Of a DNA stretch of 46,860 nt, positions 1 through 6,818 are shown in pieces (position 1 is the stretch's first letter; the number at the start of each line of letters is the position of its first letter). Both the position numbers and the translations under genes were made by a program. The stretch spans positions 1 through 46,860 of the forward strand of contig DMNL01000041.1 in NCBI GenBank assembly GCA_003452735.1, read 5' to 3'. This DNA is from Spirochaetaceae bacterium. Its GTDB lineage: Bacteria > Spirochaetota > Spirochaetia > Treponematales > Rectinemataceae. The notes under the pieces are model-generated. The model saw only the letters and a program-made list of their open reading frames with translations. It had not been told where the DNA came from and did not search any database.

Positions 1-286
1 TTTTGGCCTGATCGATAGCTTCACGTATATCAGCTACCCCCGAGAGTACCGCATTGAGGGTTATAAAATGACTCTTGGTTGTGTTGGCAATGATACGAGC
101 GAGGGTTGTTTTGCCAGTTCCAGGTGGACCCGCAAAAATAACGGAACTAAGCTGGTCCTTTTGAATGGCGCGCCGTAGGAGCCTTCCTTGCCCAACAATA
201 TGTTCTTGGCCAACGAATTCATCGAGTGTGCGTGGGCGCATGCGAAAAGCTAAAGGTTCTGTTGTACCCGAATCACTATAGCCCAT
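1..286 (-). CDS. rarA: RarA/MgsA replication-associated AAA+ ATPase, N-terminal part
   Basis: The gene is cut by the left window edge, so only about 95 N-terminal residues are visible. They contain PLAFRMRPRTLDEFVGQ, a Walker A motif GPPGTGKTT and a downstream VADIREAI segment. These match the opening of RarA (MgsA/WHIP family), a clamp-loader-like ATPase that acts at stalled replication forks. RuvB shares the P-loop type but has a different N-terminus, and a separate ruvB lies at 43106. The ATG at 286 is the only good start in frame, 31 bases after the lipoprotein gene upstream, so the two are probably cotranscribed. No clear ribosome-binding site precedes it. The sensor and tetramerisation domains are outside the window. 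Confidence 0.88.
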   Translation of the reverse strand, partial: MGYSDSGTTEPLAFRMRPRTLDEFVGQEHIVGQGRLLRRAIQKDQLSSVIFAGPPGTGKTTLARIIANTTKSHFITLNAVLSGVADIREAIDQAK

Positions 287-317
287 GCTGGAACTAAAAA
301 GAGGGTGTGAAGATCTG

Positions 318-1532
318 CTATTCTGCAATCCAGCCACCCCAAGTTCCTCCGGAATAGGTATTCCGATAGAGTGCATAGGAACCCTCGGTTCCTGTAGCAA
401 GGAGAATGAATATGGTATTAAGATCACTAGCTGGTTGCCAGAAACCTTCGACTTTCTTTGCGCGAACAGTGCTATTGTAGATACTCTGGGATGTGGAAAC
501 AAAGTCCTTTCCATTTTCGTATAAAGCAAGGCCGGTTTCATCGTATTCCATATAACCTAATGTCGAGGTTCCCTTTGCAACGAGAATACGATTAGAGGTA
601 GAGGGCTGATTCAAAAGGATAAGCGGCCCAAGCTTTGTAGAACTTTTTACTGTAAAGTTTGTCCAACTTCCCGATGCATAGCTATAGACTATCCCGTCGC
701 TCCTTGAAACAAGGATACGACCAGCACCATCGGATGCAATGCCAACAAGACCATTTGAAAGAGCAGGATTGTTGCTGGTGCTGGTGTCCTCGGCTATGGA
801 ACCTTCTGCTCCGCTATATACTTTGCTAGACGATATGAGCCAAAATTTTGCGGGTGAAGAAGAAATCCCATCCCAGACAATATCAACTAGAGGCTCGGAA
901 AGACTGGGAATAGTGCTATCAAAGGCATTCTTGAATGAAGTTGATGCTACATCATAATAGAAAAGAGAATAGCCTGCTGAGCCATGGACAGCCACAAAAA
1001 GCGTTTTGTTCTCACATTTGAGCCAATCAACGCTAACACTAGAGCCAATGCTATTCTTTGCATCCATAGCTTTCCAGCTTGTACCATTATCACTACTCGA
1101 ATATATATCCTCCAAATTGTTATTTGAATCTGCTTTCGCAACAAATATGGTACTGCCGTCTGATGCAAACCCTGGTGCAAAATAATCGCTATCGCCATCG
1201 ATCGAAAGAATATTCCAGTTTTCTCCTGCTATTGGTTTGTATACTACCTTCGACATAAGGGCATAATAATTTGTTCCATCGGAGCCCATAGCGCGCACGG
1301 TTGTTGCCTTGAAAAGCTCAGCACCTAGTTGCTTCTTTTCTTGCCCTATGCTCTGGAAAATCGAAAATGTATTGTCACAGCTTGATATAGTCAAAATAAT
1401 CAGAATAGCAATAAAGATGCTTTGTGACTTTTTATACAATGCGCAAATATCCTTTCTAGGATATTCTCTAGCTCTTCTATTCAAAAAAAACTTAGATTCT
1501 CTTTTTCTAATCTTATTAAGCATATTAAGCAT
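318..1532 (-). CDS. Putative lipoprotein with a beta-propeller-like repeat body
   Basis: This 404-residue protein has a hydrophobic stretch (FIAILIILTISSC, ending near residue 52) that looks like a spirochaetal lipoprotein signal with the cysteine as lipidation site. The body is rich in Ser, Thr, Gly, Trp and Tyr with recurring patterns such as YSSSDNGTSW and ASDGAG, suggesting a beta-propeller or BNR/sortilin-like fold; this is inferred from composition. The start is ambiguous. ATG 1532 has a strong GAGGAG site 8 bases upstream but gives an unusually long 35-residue n-region. A TTG at 1439 with AGAAAGGA upstream would give a compact signal peptide (MYKKSQSIF...). It follows the outer-membrane protein gene by 12 bases. 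Function unknown. Confidence 0.7.
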   Translation of the reverse strand: MLNMLNKIRKRESKFFLNRRAREYPRKDICALYKKSQSIFIAILIILTISSCDNTFSIFQSIGQEKKQLGAELFKATTVRAMGSDGTNYYALMSKVVYKPIAGENWNILSIDGDSDYFAPGFASDGSTIFVAKADSNNNLEDIYSSSDNGTSWKAMDAKNSIGSSVSVDWLKCENKTLFVAVHGSAGYSLFYYDVASTSFKNAFDSTIPSLSEPLVDIVWDGISSSPAKFWLISSSKVYSGAEGSIAEDTSTSNNPALSNGLVGIASDGAGRILVSRSDGIVYSYASGSWTNFTVKSSTKLGPLILLNQPSTSNRILVAKGTSTLGYMEYDETGLALYENGKDFVSTSQSIYNSTVRAKKVEGFWQPASDLNTIFILLATGTEGSYALYRNTYSGGTWGGWIAE

Positions 1533-1544
1533 GTAGGCATCTCC

Positions 1545-2141
1545 TCAGAAATGGTAGTTAGCACCAATGGAAAACTCTAGAAAATTGGCATAGCTAGTTA
1601 AATTGCTATATGCTCCAAGATGTATTTCTGGAACGAACCACCAATTTAGCTTGAATCCAATACTCCATGAAGAATCTACAAATCTGGAAATCCCTCCTCC
1701 AAATTTGGCAATAGGCGAAATCAGTCCATTACCATAGAGTCGCATGATATTCATTCCCAGTTCGGCGGAAACCTCATATTCCATCGGTTCACGACTCCAT
1801 ATCCATGCGCCGGTTATTGCAATTGGAGCGAGAAAAAGCGTGCCTCCGCCTACAGTAGTCACAAAAGAGCCTGCACCTGAGCCGCCGATTGCGAAATTTT
1901 TCCCTAGCATATATCGATACTGAACTGAAAAAGCTGCTCCAATGCTCATGTTTGATGGTGATATGGGCGTTCCAGTATTGTCTAGCACAAAAAGAGGCAC
2001 GAAGCCTCCGATATCTATGCTTATTGATTGGTCGCCTTTGACTCTTGTCGCCTCAAATGGGTCTTCGATTTTTTCTTGTGCGCTAAGAGTAAGTGCCAAA
2101 GTAGATATCATCAACATTATCGACAAAAGTCTTTTCGACAT
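1545..2141 (-). CDS. Small outer-membrane beta-barrel protein
   Basis: A cleavable signal peptide (MSKRLLSIMLMISTLALTLSA, then QEK) is followed by about 175 residues of alternating hydrophobic and polar, glycine-rich beta-strand sequence. The C-terminus is FSIGANYHF, and a terminal aromatic residue is the usual signature for BAM-assembled outer-membrane proteins. I place the start at ATG 2141 rather than the in-frame ATG at 2159, because AGGGAGG lies just before it and the signal peptide then begins in the normal way. Size and character fit an OmpW/OmpA-like eight-stranded barrel, but I cannot name a family. It lies between an unknown protein and the lipoprotein, so the cluster may be envelope-related. 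Confidence 0.75.
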   Translation of the reverse strand: MSKRLLSIMLMISTLALTLSAQEKIEDPFEATRVKGDQSISIDIGGFVPLFVLDNTGTPISPSNMSIGAAFSVQYRYMLGKNFAIGGSGAGSFVTTVGGGTLFLAPIAITGAWIWSREPMEYEVSAELGMNIMRLYGNGLISPIAKFGGGISRFVDSSWSIGFKLNWWFVPEIHLGAYSNLTSYANFLEFSIGANYHF

Positions 2142-2159
2142 CGGTCCTCCCTGTATCAT

Positions 2160-2759
2160 TTAATCTTGTTTTAAATAAGAATGCCTTTTTTCTTTACAAT
2201 AAACACGAGCAAAAGCTCTGAAGTGAAAACCATGTAACAATGCTTCTGGTAACTCTACTAGATATAGCACAAGCTCATATTTTTTGAAACTGATGGCTAC
2301 ATCGAGAGAAATCGCATTTGCATTGCCAAACCAGATCCCTTCACGCATCTTATTGCCCCATATAGAAGCTTTATCAGAGATTTCCAAGCCAGCATCCTCA
2401 GCAAAAAGCCCAAGAGCAATGTCTAGGTTTTGAAAATCGATCGCTTTGTCGAGCTTCAATATCGTATGATCGCTATATTTTTCCACCGAAGAAAAAGTGA
2501 AGATGTCAGGGAAGCTCTTGCATATTTCTTGAGCGTTTCGCCCAAGAGCTTGCTGCACATGCTCCAAGAAATTGCGATTCTCATAGTCGATTCTTTGGCC
2601 ATTGCTGTATTCGAATAAACCGCATACGATGCCTTCAGGTAAAGCCATCAGAATATCGTCTATATTTTCCAGGCTCCAATTAAAGCTCTTTCTTTTGAGC
2701 ATCCATATCTGTTTTCTGATATTTCCATGAGGCCTAACAATTAATACGAAGTATTGCAT
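2160..2759 (-). CDS. Conserved-looking hypothetical protein, probably cytoplasmic
   Basis: The 199-residue protein was not recognised. It has no signal peptide or membrane segment and looks like a globular alpha/beta protein (start MQYFVLIVRPHGNIRKQ; later acidic FAEDAGLEI and a strand-rich KKYELVLYLVELP near the C-terminus). It heads the minus-strand cluster that continues with the outer-membrane protein, the lipoprotein and rarA. The stop codon directly abuts the upstream in-frame ATG of the next gene. There is no Shine-Dalgarno sequence at the usual distance from ATG 2759. Instead a promoter-like TATACT ends 8 bases before the ATG, so the mRNA may be leaderless. Confidence 0.65.
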   Translation of the reverse strand: MQYFVLIVRPHGNIRKQIWMLKRKSFNWSLENIDDILMALPEGIVCGLFEYSNGQRIDYENRNFLEHVQQALGRNAQEICKSFPDIFTFSSVEKYSDHTILKLDKAIDFQNLDIALGLFAEDAGLEISDKASIWGNKMREGIWFGNANAISLDVAISFKKYELVLYLVELPEALLHGFHFRAFARVYCKEKRHSYLKQD

Positions 2760-2767
2760 GTTAATTG

Positions 2768-2796
2768 AGTATATATTCCCTTAGGCTCTTGGTGAA
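2768..2796 (-). promoter_or_regulatory. Sigma-70-type promoter for the 2759-1 gene cluster
   Basis: Reading the minus strand, TTCACC (2796-2791), a 17-base spacer and TATACT (2773-2768) are followed by only 8 bases before the ATG at 2759. The -35 matches consensus at 4 of 6 positions and the -10 at 5 of 6. Predicted transcription start is within about 2 bases of the ATG. Confidence 0.5.
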
Positions 2797-2825
2797 CATG
2801 TATGAAAGGTTAATATTCAAGATGC

Positions 2826-2855
2826 ATGGCAGAAAGACAGCCTCCATGGTATAAT
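2826..2855 (+). promoter_or_regulatory. Extended -10 promoter for the 2877 gene
   Basis: A perfect TATAAT (2850-2855) is preceded by TG one base upstream (TGGTATAAT), giving an extended -10. A weak -35, ATGGCA, lies 18 bases away. The predicted leader is about 15 bases and contains AGAAGG/GCAGGG ahead of the ATG at 2877-2879. Confidence 0.6.
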
Positions 2856-2876
2856 CAGTTTTAGAAGGCAGGGTAC

Positions 2877-3647
2877 ATGAAGCGCAAATCTGAAGAGATA
2901 TCATATTTCCTTATCGATACGATTTCTCGCTGGTCGGGGGTGGATTGTATATCTATGGACAAACGCTCACAACAAGATGAATTAGATCCACACTATGCAT
3001 TAGTCCTCGATGTATACTATCGGCGCGCTATTCCTGTCATGGAAAAAAGGCAGATACTTTTCGATAATCCAGGAGCATTCGAGTCGGCTCGTGGTGGCAC
3101 GAAGGATAGATTTTTTCTAGATGAGATACCCATAAGAGTAGAATATAAGCATATACCCAGCGTTCAAGATTTGATTGAACATCCGCTCCATCATATTAAA
3201 CTTCTAAAGAATACAGGTACTTATCCACTCTATCGTCTGCTTCATTTTTCTCTTGTGTTCTCGAGAAGCGATTGGATCGAACGCATGCGATCTAATCTTA
3301 CTAATTTTCCAGAAGAAGCCTGGAATACCCTATTTGACAGCTTTGCTGCGAAAATGGAACACTATCTCTCCGATTTCGGAGCGGCATCCGTGTCGGGGAA
3401 TCAATTTTTTCGCTTAATGTCGCACTCTGGCTTTCTACGATATGCAGGTGCTTCGGTTTTCATGTTCAATCATGTTTTTGAACCGTCTCATGCCGAATTC
3501 GAATCACAGTTAAAGGCTCAGCCGAGACTCCCGGCGAATTTTGTAAACCTTTGGGATTCAATTGCTGGCGAGAAGAATGATATTTCGGAATTCAAGAAAT
3601 TCGAGCTCGCTCGATTGCTTGCGCGAGAAATCTTCGAGCTTCGATAG
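2877..3647 (+). CDS. Hypothetical protein, possibly nucleotidyltransferase-like
   Basis: The 256-residue soluble protein has no signal peptide or membrane segment. The N-terminal third contains GVDCISMDKRSQQDELD and ALVLDVYYRRAIP, then IPIRVEYKH, an arrangement of acidic residues on strands that recalls minimal nucleotidyltransferase folds (for example DUF4037-like proteins). This is a weak resemblance and I would not assign an activity. The C-terminal half is mainly helical. It has its own promoter at 2826-2855 and is followed 19 bases later by the metallopeptidase-like lipoprotein. The two are probably cotranscribed, but nothing in the sequence ties their functions together. Confidence 0.6.
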   Translation: MKRKSEEISYFLIDTISRWSGVDCISMDKRSQQDELDPHYALVLDVYYRRAIPVMEKRQILFDNPGAFESARGGTKDRFFLDEIPIRVEYKHIPSVQDLIEHPLHHIKLLKNTGTYPLYRLLHFSLVFSRSDWIERMRSNLTNFPEEAWNTLFDSFAAKMEHYLSDFGAASVSGNQFFRLMSHSGFLRYAGASVFMFNHVFEPSHAEFESQLKAQPRLPANFVNLWDSIAGEKNDISEFKKFELARLLAREIFELR

Positions 3648-3666
3648 ACAAATACCTTAAATAGAG

Positions 3667-5433
3667 ATGGGCAACGTACAAATAGGACAAGAGATAGTTC
3701 GACCGACTGCGAAAAAAAATAAAGGTCTATTTCGCAAGATACTATCTATTTGTGGATTTTTATATTTCTTGTTATTTCTCATTCTTATTGACTCTTGCAA
3801 AGCAAAAGAAGTACATGCCTTCGAATGGTATGATGAAGATGGAAAAAGGCTAGCATTTACATGCTCGCTAATCGATAAAAATGTTGGAATCTTCGAGAAG
3901 CAGGGCGATAAAGAAAAATACAATTTGATTAAGCCTATCAAGGTTTCCGAAGGGTATAGCATACGTATACTGGTTTCTTCTTCTAGCAATGAGACAGAAT
4001 TTCAGCTTAATATTGGTGATGAAAAGGGCAAGGCAAAGTCAATCCAATGCTCAATTCCCGATGCAGGAAGCTATGCTTTTGTCATTCCCATTTCAGAGAT
4101 AGAAGCGATTAGATGGATAGAGATAAAAGTGCTGAAACTTAGCTCCAATATTAGCTCAGGAAATATTGATAGCCTTAAGGCAGCTTCCAAAGATGATTCT
4201 AAAGCTGCAATGAGTGAAAGCTTCAATTCGCCTTGTTTGTCTATAAAGGAGCTACGTTTTGTACCTCCATTCCGCGGTATGCAGATAGAGAATAACATTA
4301 CAGATATATCACCACACTTCTTCTGCGAAAATAGAGGCGAAAAGAAACGCTACGAGATTATTGCTCCTTTTTCCGGGCTTTCTTCTGAGCTTTCCTTAAA
4401 AATGAAAGTTGAAATCAAGTTAGAAGGAAGTACTGGTCTAGCTACCTTTTTTTGGGGAAATCAAAAAATTAGCTATCTTCATCGAGGAAAAGAAAGCTCC
4501 TTTATCATTCCCTGCAATATTTTTGAAAATAGTCCAGATAAGATAACTATGGAAGTTAAAGATGACATCAAAGTCTCAGCCTTTTTTCTTAGCCCATTCA
4601 AATCGGTTGAAGAGCCCCCTAGTATCGATCCTGGATTGCTTGTCTTTCATTCTCCGCTGGTTACGAATCCATTTTACCTTGCACGTTGGGACCAACGGCC
4701 AGAAGTCCTTTTGTTCTTATTCAAGGATTATGCTGTACAAGACCGTTATCTAAAGAGGCTTGCCTTTTTTGTAGAAAAGATGGGCTTTGTCGGGATTATA
4801 GCGCAAGACAGCCAGATTGCCGATCTCCATGGCTGGAACGCTCATGATTATCGAGCGGAGGACCTAGCGCGTTTTTTCGACGCTGCAGCTATCCAGAATT
4901 TTTCTCTATCGGATGAAGAAATTGAATTGAGAGAACTATTGATAAAAAATGGAATTATCTTAAGAAGCGGAAGTAAGTATTTACCGGGCAGAGGGGCATT
5001 AGTATCGATATCACAAGAATCACCCAGTTACCTGCAATATCGCTTGCTTACACACGAGCTGAGCCATGCACTTTTTTTTACAGACAGTCGGTACCGCGAC
5101 CTTGTCATTTCTCTCTATCAGAGGTTGACCAACGATGAAAAATGGTTTCTCAATCGTTATTTCCAATGGATGCGATATAATGTGAATTCATCATATTTGA
5201 TGGCTAACGAAATGCAAGCTTATTTAGTACAGCAGCCAATTCAAGATTTAGAAAAATATTTCTCGAAAACTTTAGCGAATAGACTTATTGAAGATCATCC
5301 TGAGCTGTCAGATGATATCAGCTCTTATATGGAACAGCATCTTGATGCGCTCATGTCCTGTACAGAACAACTAAGTTCTTTTCTAAAGTCTGCTTATGGA
5401 TTCGAGCCGGGCATGCTTTTTAGGGTAAGGTAG
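3667..5433 (+). CDS. Putative lipoprotein with C-terminal HExxH zinc-peptidase-like domain
   Basis: A positively charged n-region and a hydrophobic segment ending LILIDSC suggest a lipoprotein, with Cys44 as the lipidated residue; Asp at -2 is unusual, although spirochaete lipoboxes are permissive. The middle (about 50-330) is beta-rich and unrecognised. The C-terminal region carries HELSH at residues 463-467, then a helical stretch and NE at 514-515. This is the pattern of gluzincin-type zinc peptidases, with two histidines and a distal glutamate as ligands. Family and substrate are unknown. The start ATG 3667 has only a weak upstream AGAG. It would act on the periplasmic or outer face of the envelope. 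Confidence 0.65.
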   Translation: MGNVQIGQEIVRPTAKKNKGLFRKILSICGFLYFLLFLILIDSCKAKEVHAFEWYDEDGKRLAFTCSLIDKNVGIFEKQGDKEKYNLIKPIKVSEGYSIRILVSSSSNETEFQLNIGDEKGKAKSIQCSIPDAGSYAFVIPISEIEAIRWIEIKVLKLSSNISSGNIDSLKAASKDDSKAAMSESFNSPCLSIKELRFVPPFRGMQIENNITDISPHFFCENRGEKKRYEIIAPFSGLSSELSLKMKVEIKLEGSTGLATFFWGNQKISYLHRGKESSFIIPCNIFENSPDKITMEVKDDIKVSAFFLSPFKSVEEPPSIDPGLLVFHSPLVTNPFYLARWDQRPEVLLFLFKDYAVQDRYLKRLAFFVEKMGFVGIIAQDSQIADLHGWNAHDYRAEDLARFFDAAAIQNFSLSDEEIELRELLIKNGIILRSGSKYLPGRGALVSISQESPSYLQYRLLTHELSHALFFTDSRYRDLVISLYQRLTNDEKWFLNRYFQWMRYNVNSSYLMANEMQAYLVQQPIQDLEKYFSKTLANRLIEDHPELSDDISSYMEQHLDALMSCTEQLSSFLKSAYGFEPGMLFRVR

Positions 5434-5540
5434 CCGCAGCAGCGCTGAGGTTATTGGCGCTATATATAAAACTTGATTTTAGGCTCTTTATGTATGCTTT
5501 GATTGTTGAAGATTTTTCGAATAATAGCTTACAAGATTGC

Positions 5541-6149
5541 TTAAGAAAGGCCTAGCTCTTCAAATATGTGCCTATAGAGATTGAAATATTCAGAATTTGC
5601 AAATTCTTCAATTTTTTCTTCAGGCAAGGATTCCATTAGACGATCGAGATAGAGAAGCAGCTTTTTAACTTCATCTATCAGAGCTTTTTGTTGGGTTTCA
5701 GATGCTCTATCAGAAGGAAACTCCATGGATGTGGGAACTATTGAAGGTTGGGGCTGCGGTTCTCTTATAACCTCGAAATGTTCTTTGATGGATATAAGAT
5801 CTTGTTTGATTGACTTCAACTCATTGGCAAATCTCAATAGAAGCTGTTCCTGAGCCAAGCTTTCTGTTCTGTTTGGCTTTTTCTTTGTGCTGATTTCAGG
5901 CTTCTCGCTTTCATGCATTCTATCAGGAGGGAAAACACACTTTTCTTCAGAGCTATTGAAAAGATTTGCGCTAGATCCTTCTCTAGATCCTTCTAAAGGA
6001 GCAGTTCCTTCTAAAGGAGAGAGAATTTTCTTTTCTTCGGCTTCCATTTTTTGAAGAGATTCTGAATCGTCAAGAGGGCTTATAAAAAGGCCTTCGAGCA
6101 AGTCCTCATGCTTTCGGCCCTGTGGTGGTATACTAGCGTTTTTTCCCAT
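5541..6149 (-). CDS. Acidic hypothetical protein with low-complexity N-terminal half
   Basis: The 202-residue protein was not recognised. Residues 1-100 are low-complexity, rich in Glu, Ser and Pro, with a short internal repeat (PLEGTAPLEG). Residues about 100-135 look like a coiled coil (LLLRFANELKSIKQDLISIK). The C-terminal 45 residues (DEVKKLLLYLDRLMES to YRHIFEELGLS) appear ordered and helical. There is no signal peptide. ATG 6149 is well supported by AGAGGAAG six bases upstream. It is divergent from the DivIC/FtsB-like gene, and a linker or scaffold role in division or envelope work is only a guess from that position. Confidence 0.6.
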   Translation of the reverse strand: MGKNASIPPQGRKHEDLLEGLFISPLDDSESLQKMEAEEKKILSPLEGTAPLEGSREGSSANLFNSSEEKCVFPPDRMHESEKPEISTKKKPNRTESLAQEQLLLRFANELKSIKQDLISIKEHFEVIREPQPQPSIVPTSMEFPSDRASETQQKALIDEVKKLLLYLDRLMESLPEEKIEEFANSEYFNLYRHIFEELGLS

Positions 6150-6254
6150 CGCAGTCTTCCTCTTTAAGAATACTACACCCTTTAGCTCATACAGGGAACT
6201 AGTTCTCGCAAAAATGCCTCATCTGAATTAGCATTTGTGCCGAAAATTTAGCTG

Positions 6255-6773
6255 ATGTATTCGCCTCATTTTTCATTTAAGACAAGCAAGAGGCTGCTTG
6301 GCTCTCTTTCCTATGGTATATTCTCATTTCTTATTGCATACTGCTTCATCTCTTTTATCGCAGGTAAAGCAGGAATATTGGCATATAAAGATCTAGCATT
6401 GCAAAAACAACAAATTCAAAGAGCGATCGATTCCCTTCAAGCTCAAAACAAGAATAAGGCAAGCACTATCGAGGAACTCAAAAATAACCCCTATGCTGCT
6501 GCGGATCTAGCCGCAACTTTAGGGTATATCCATCAAGGAGAAGTTTTAATCATACTTCCGGAATTGTGGAAGGATGCCAGCCAGGCAAAAAATGATGAAG
6601 TAAGCACTCCCATTTTGGCAGGAGAATCCACTGGACTACCAGATCCATTGATTCGCATTATGAGTGCCATAACAGGAATACTTGCTTTTTTGGCTATACA
6701 GCTTTTTCACTACAAACCCATAGAGCAGTCGCGGAAAAGAATCAAAATAGAAAACCAGACCGAGTTGAGCTGA
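6255..6773 (+). CDS. DivIC/FtsB-like septum formation initiator with a second membrane segment
   Basis: A short cytoplasmic N-terminus leads into a membrane segment (about 15-40), then a coiled coil (LQKQQIQRAIDSLQAQNK) and the motif NPYAAADLAATLGYIHQGE. That motif corresponds to the region after the coiled coil in FtsB/DivIC proteins, where a glycine-tyrosine pair is followed by a charged turn. These proteins link the early and late divisome in the inner membrane with FtsL and FtsQ. A second hydrophobic segment (about 131-151) is not typical of FtsB or DivIC, which are single-pass. It is convergent with the PBP1A gene, which fits a wall-synthesis neighbourhood. The start ATG 6255 lacks an evident ribosome-binding site. 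Confidence 0.65.
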   Translation: MYSPHFSFKTSKRLLGSLSYGIFSFLIAYCFISFIAGKAGILAYKDLALQKQQIQRAIDSLQAQNKNKASTIEELKNNPYAAADLAATLGYIHQGEVLIILPELWKDASQAKNDEVSTPILAGESTGLPDPLIRIMSAITGILAFLAIQLFHYKPIEQSRKRIKIENQTELS

Positions 6774-6784
6774 AACGAGAAGCA

Positions 6785-6815
6785 CTGGATTTAGTCGGCC
6801 TAAATCTGGCTTAAT
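6785..6815. terminator. Hairpin between convergent division and PBP1A genes
   Basis: GATTTAG and CTAAATC form a perfect 7-bp stem around TCGGC, extended by wobble pairs, in the 45-base gap between two convergent genes. Only a modest T-rich tail follows on the plus strand (TTAATTTCTT), and there is none to speak of on the minus strand. Confidence 0.4.
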
Positions 6816-6818
6816 TTC

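Noticed and set aside
1..286. RuvB at the left edge
   Set aside because: The opening residues and the VADIREAI segment fit RarA, and a complete ruvB is present at 43106.
6196..6205. GAACTAGTTC palindrome as a LexA/SOS box
   Set aside because: The known Gram-positive box is GAAC-N4-GTTC; here the spacer is 2 bases and the neighbours are not repair genes.
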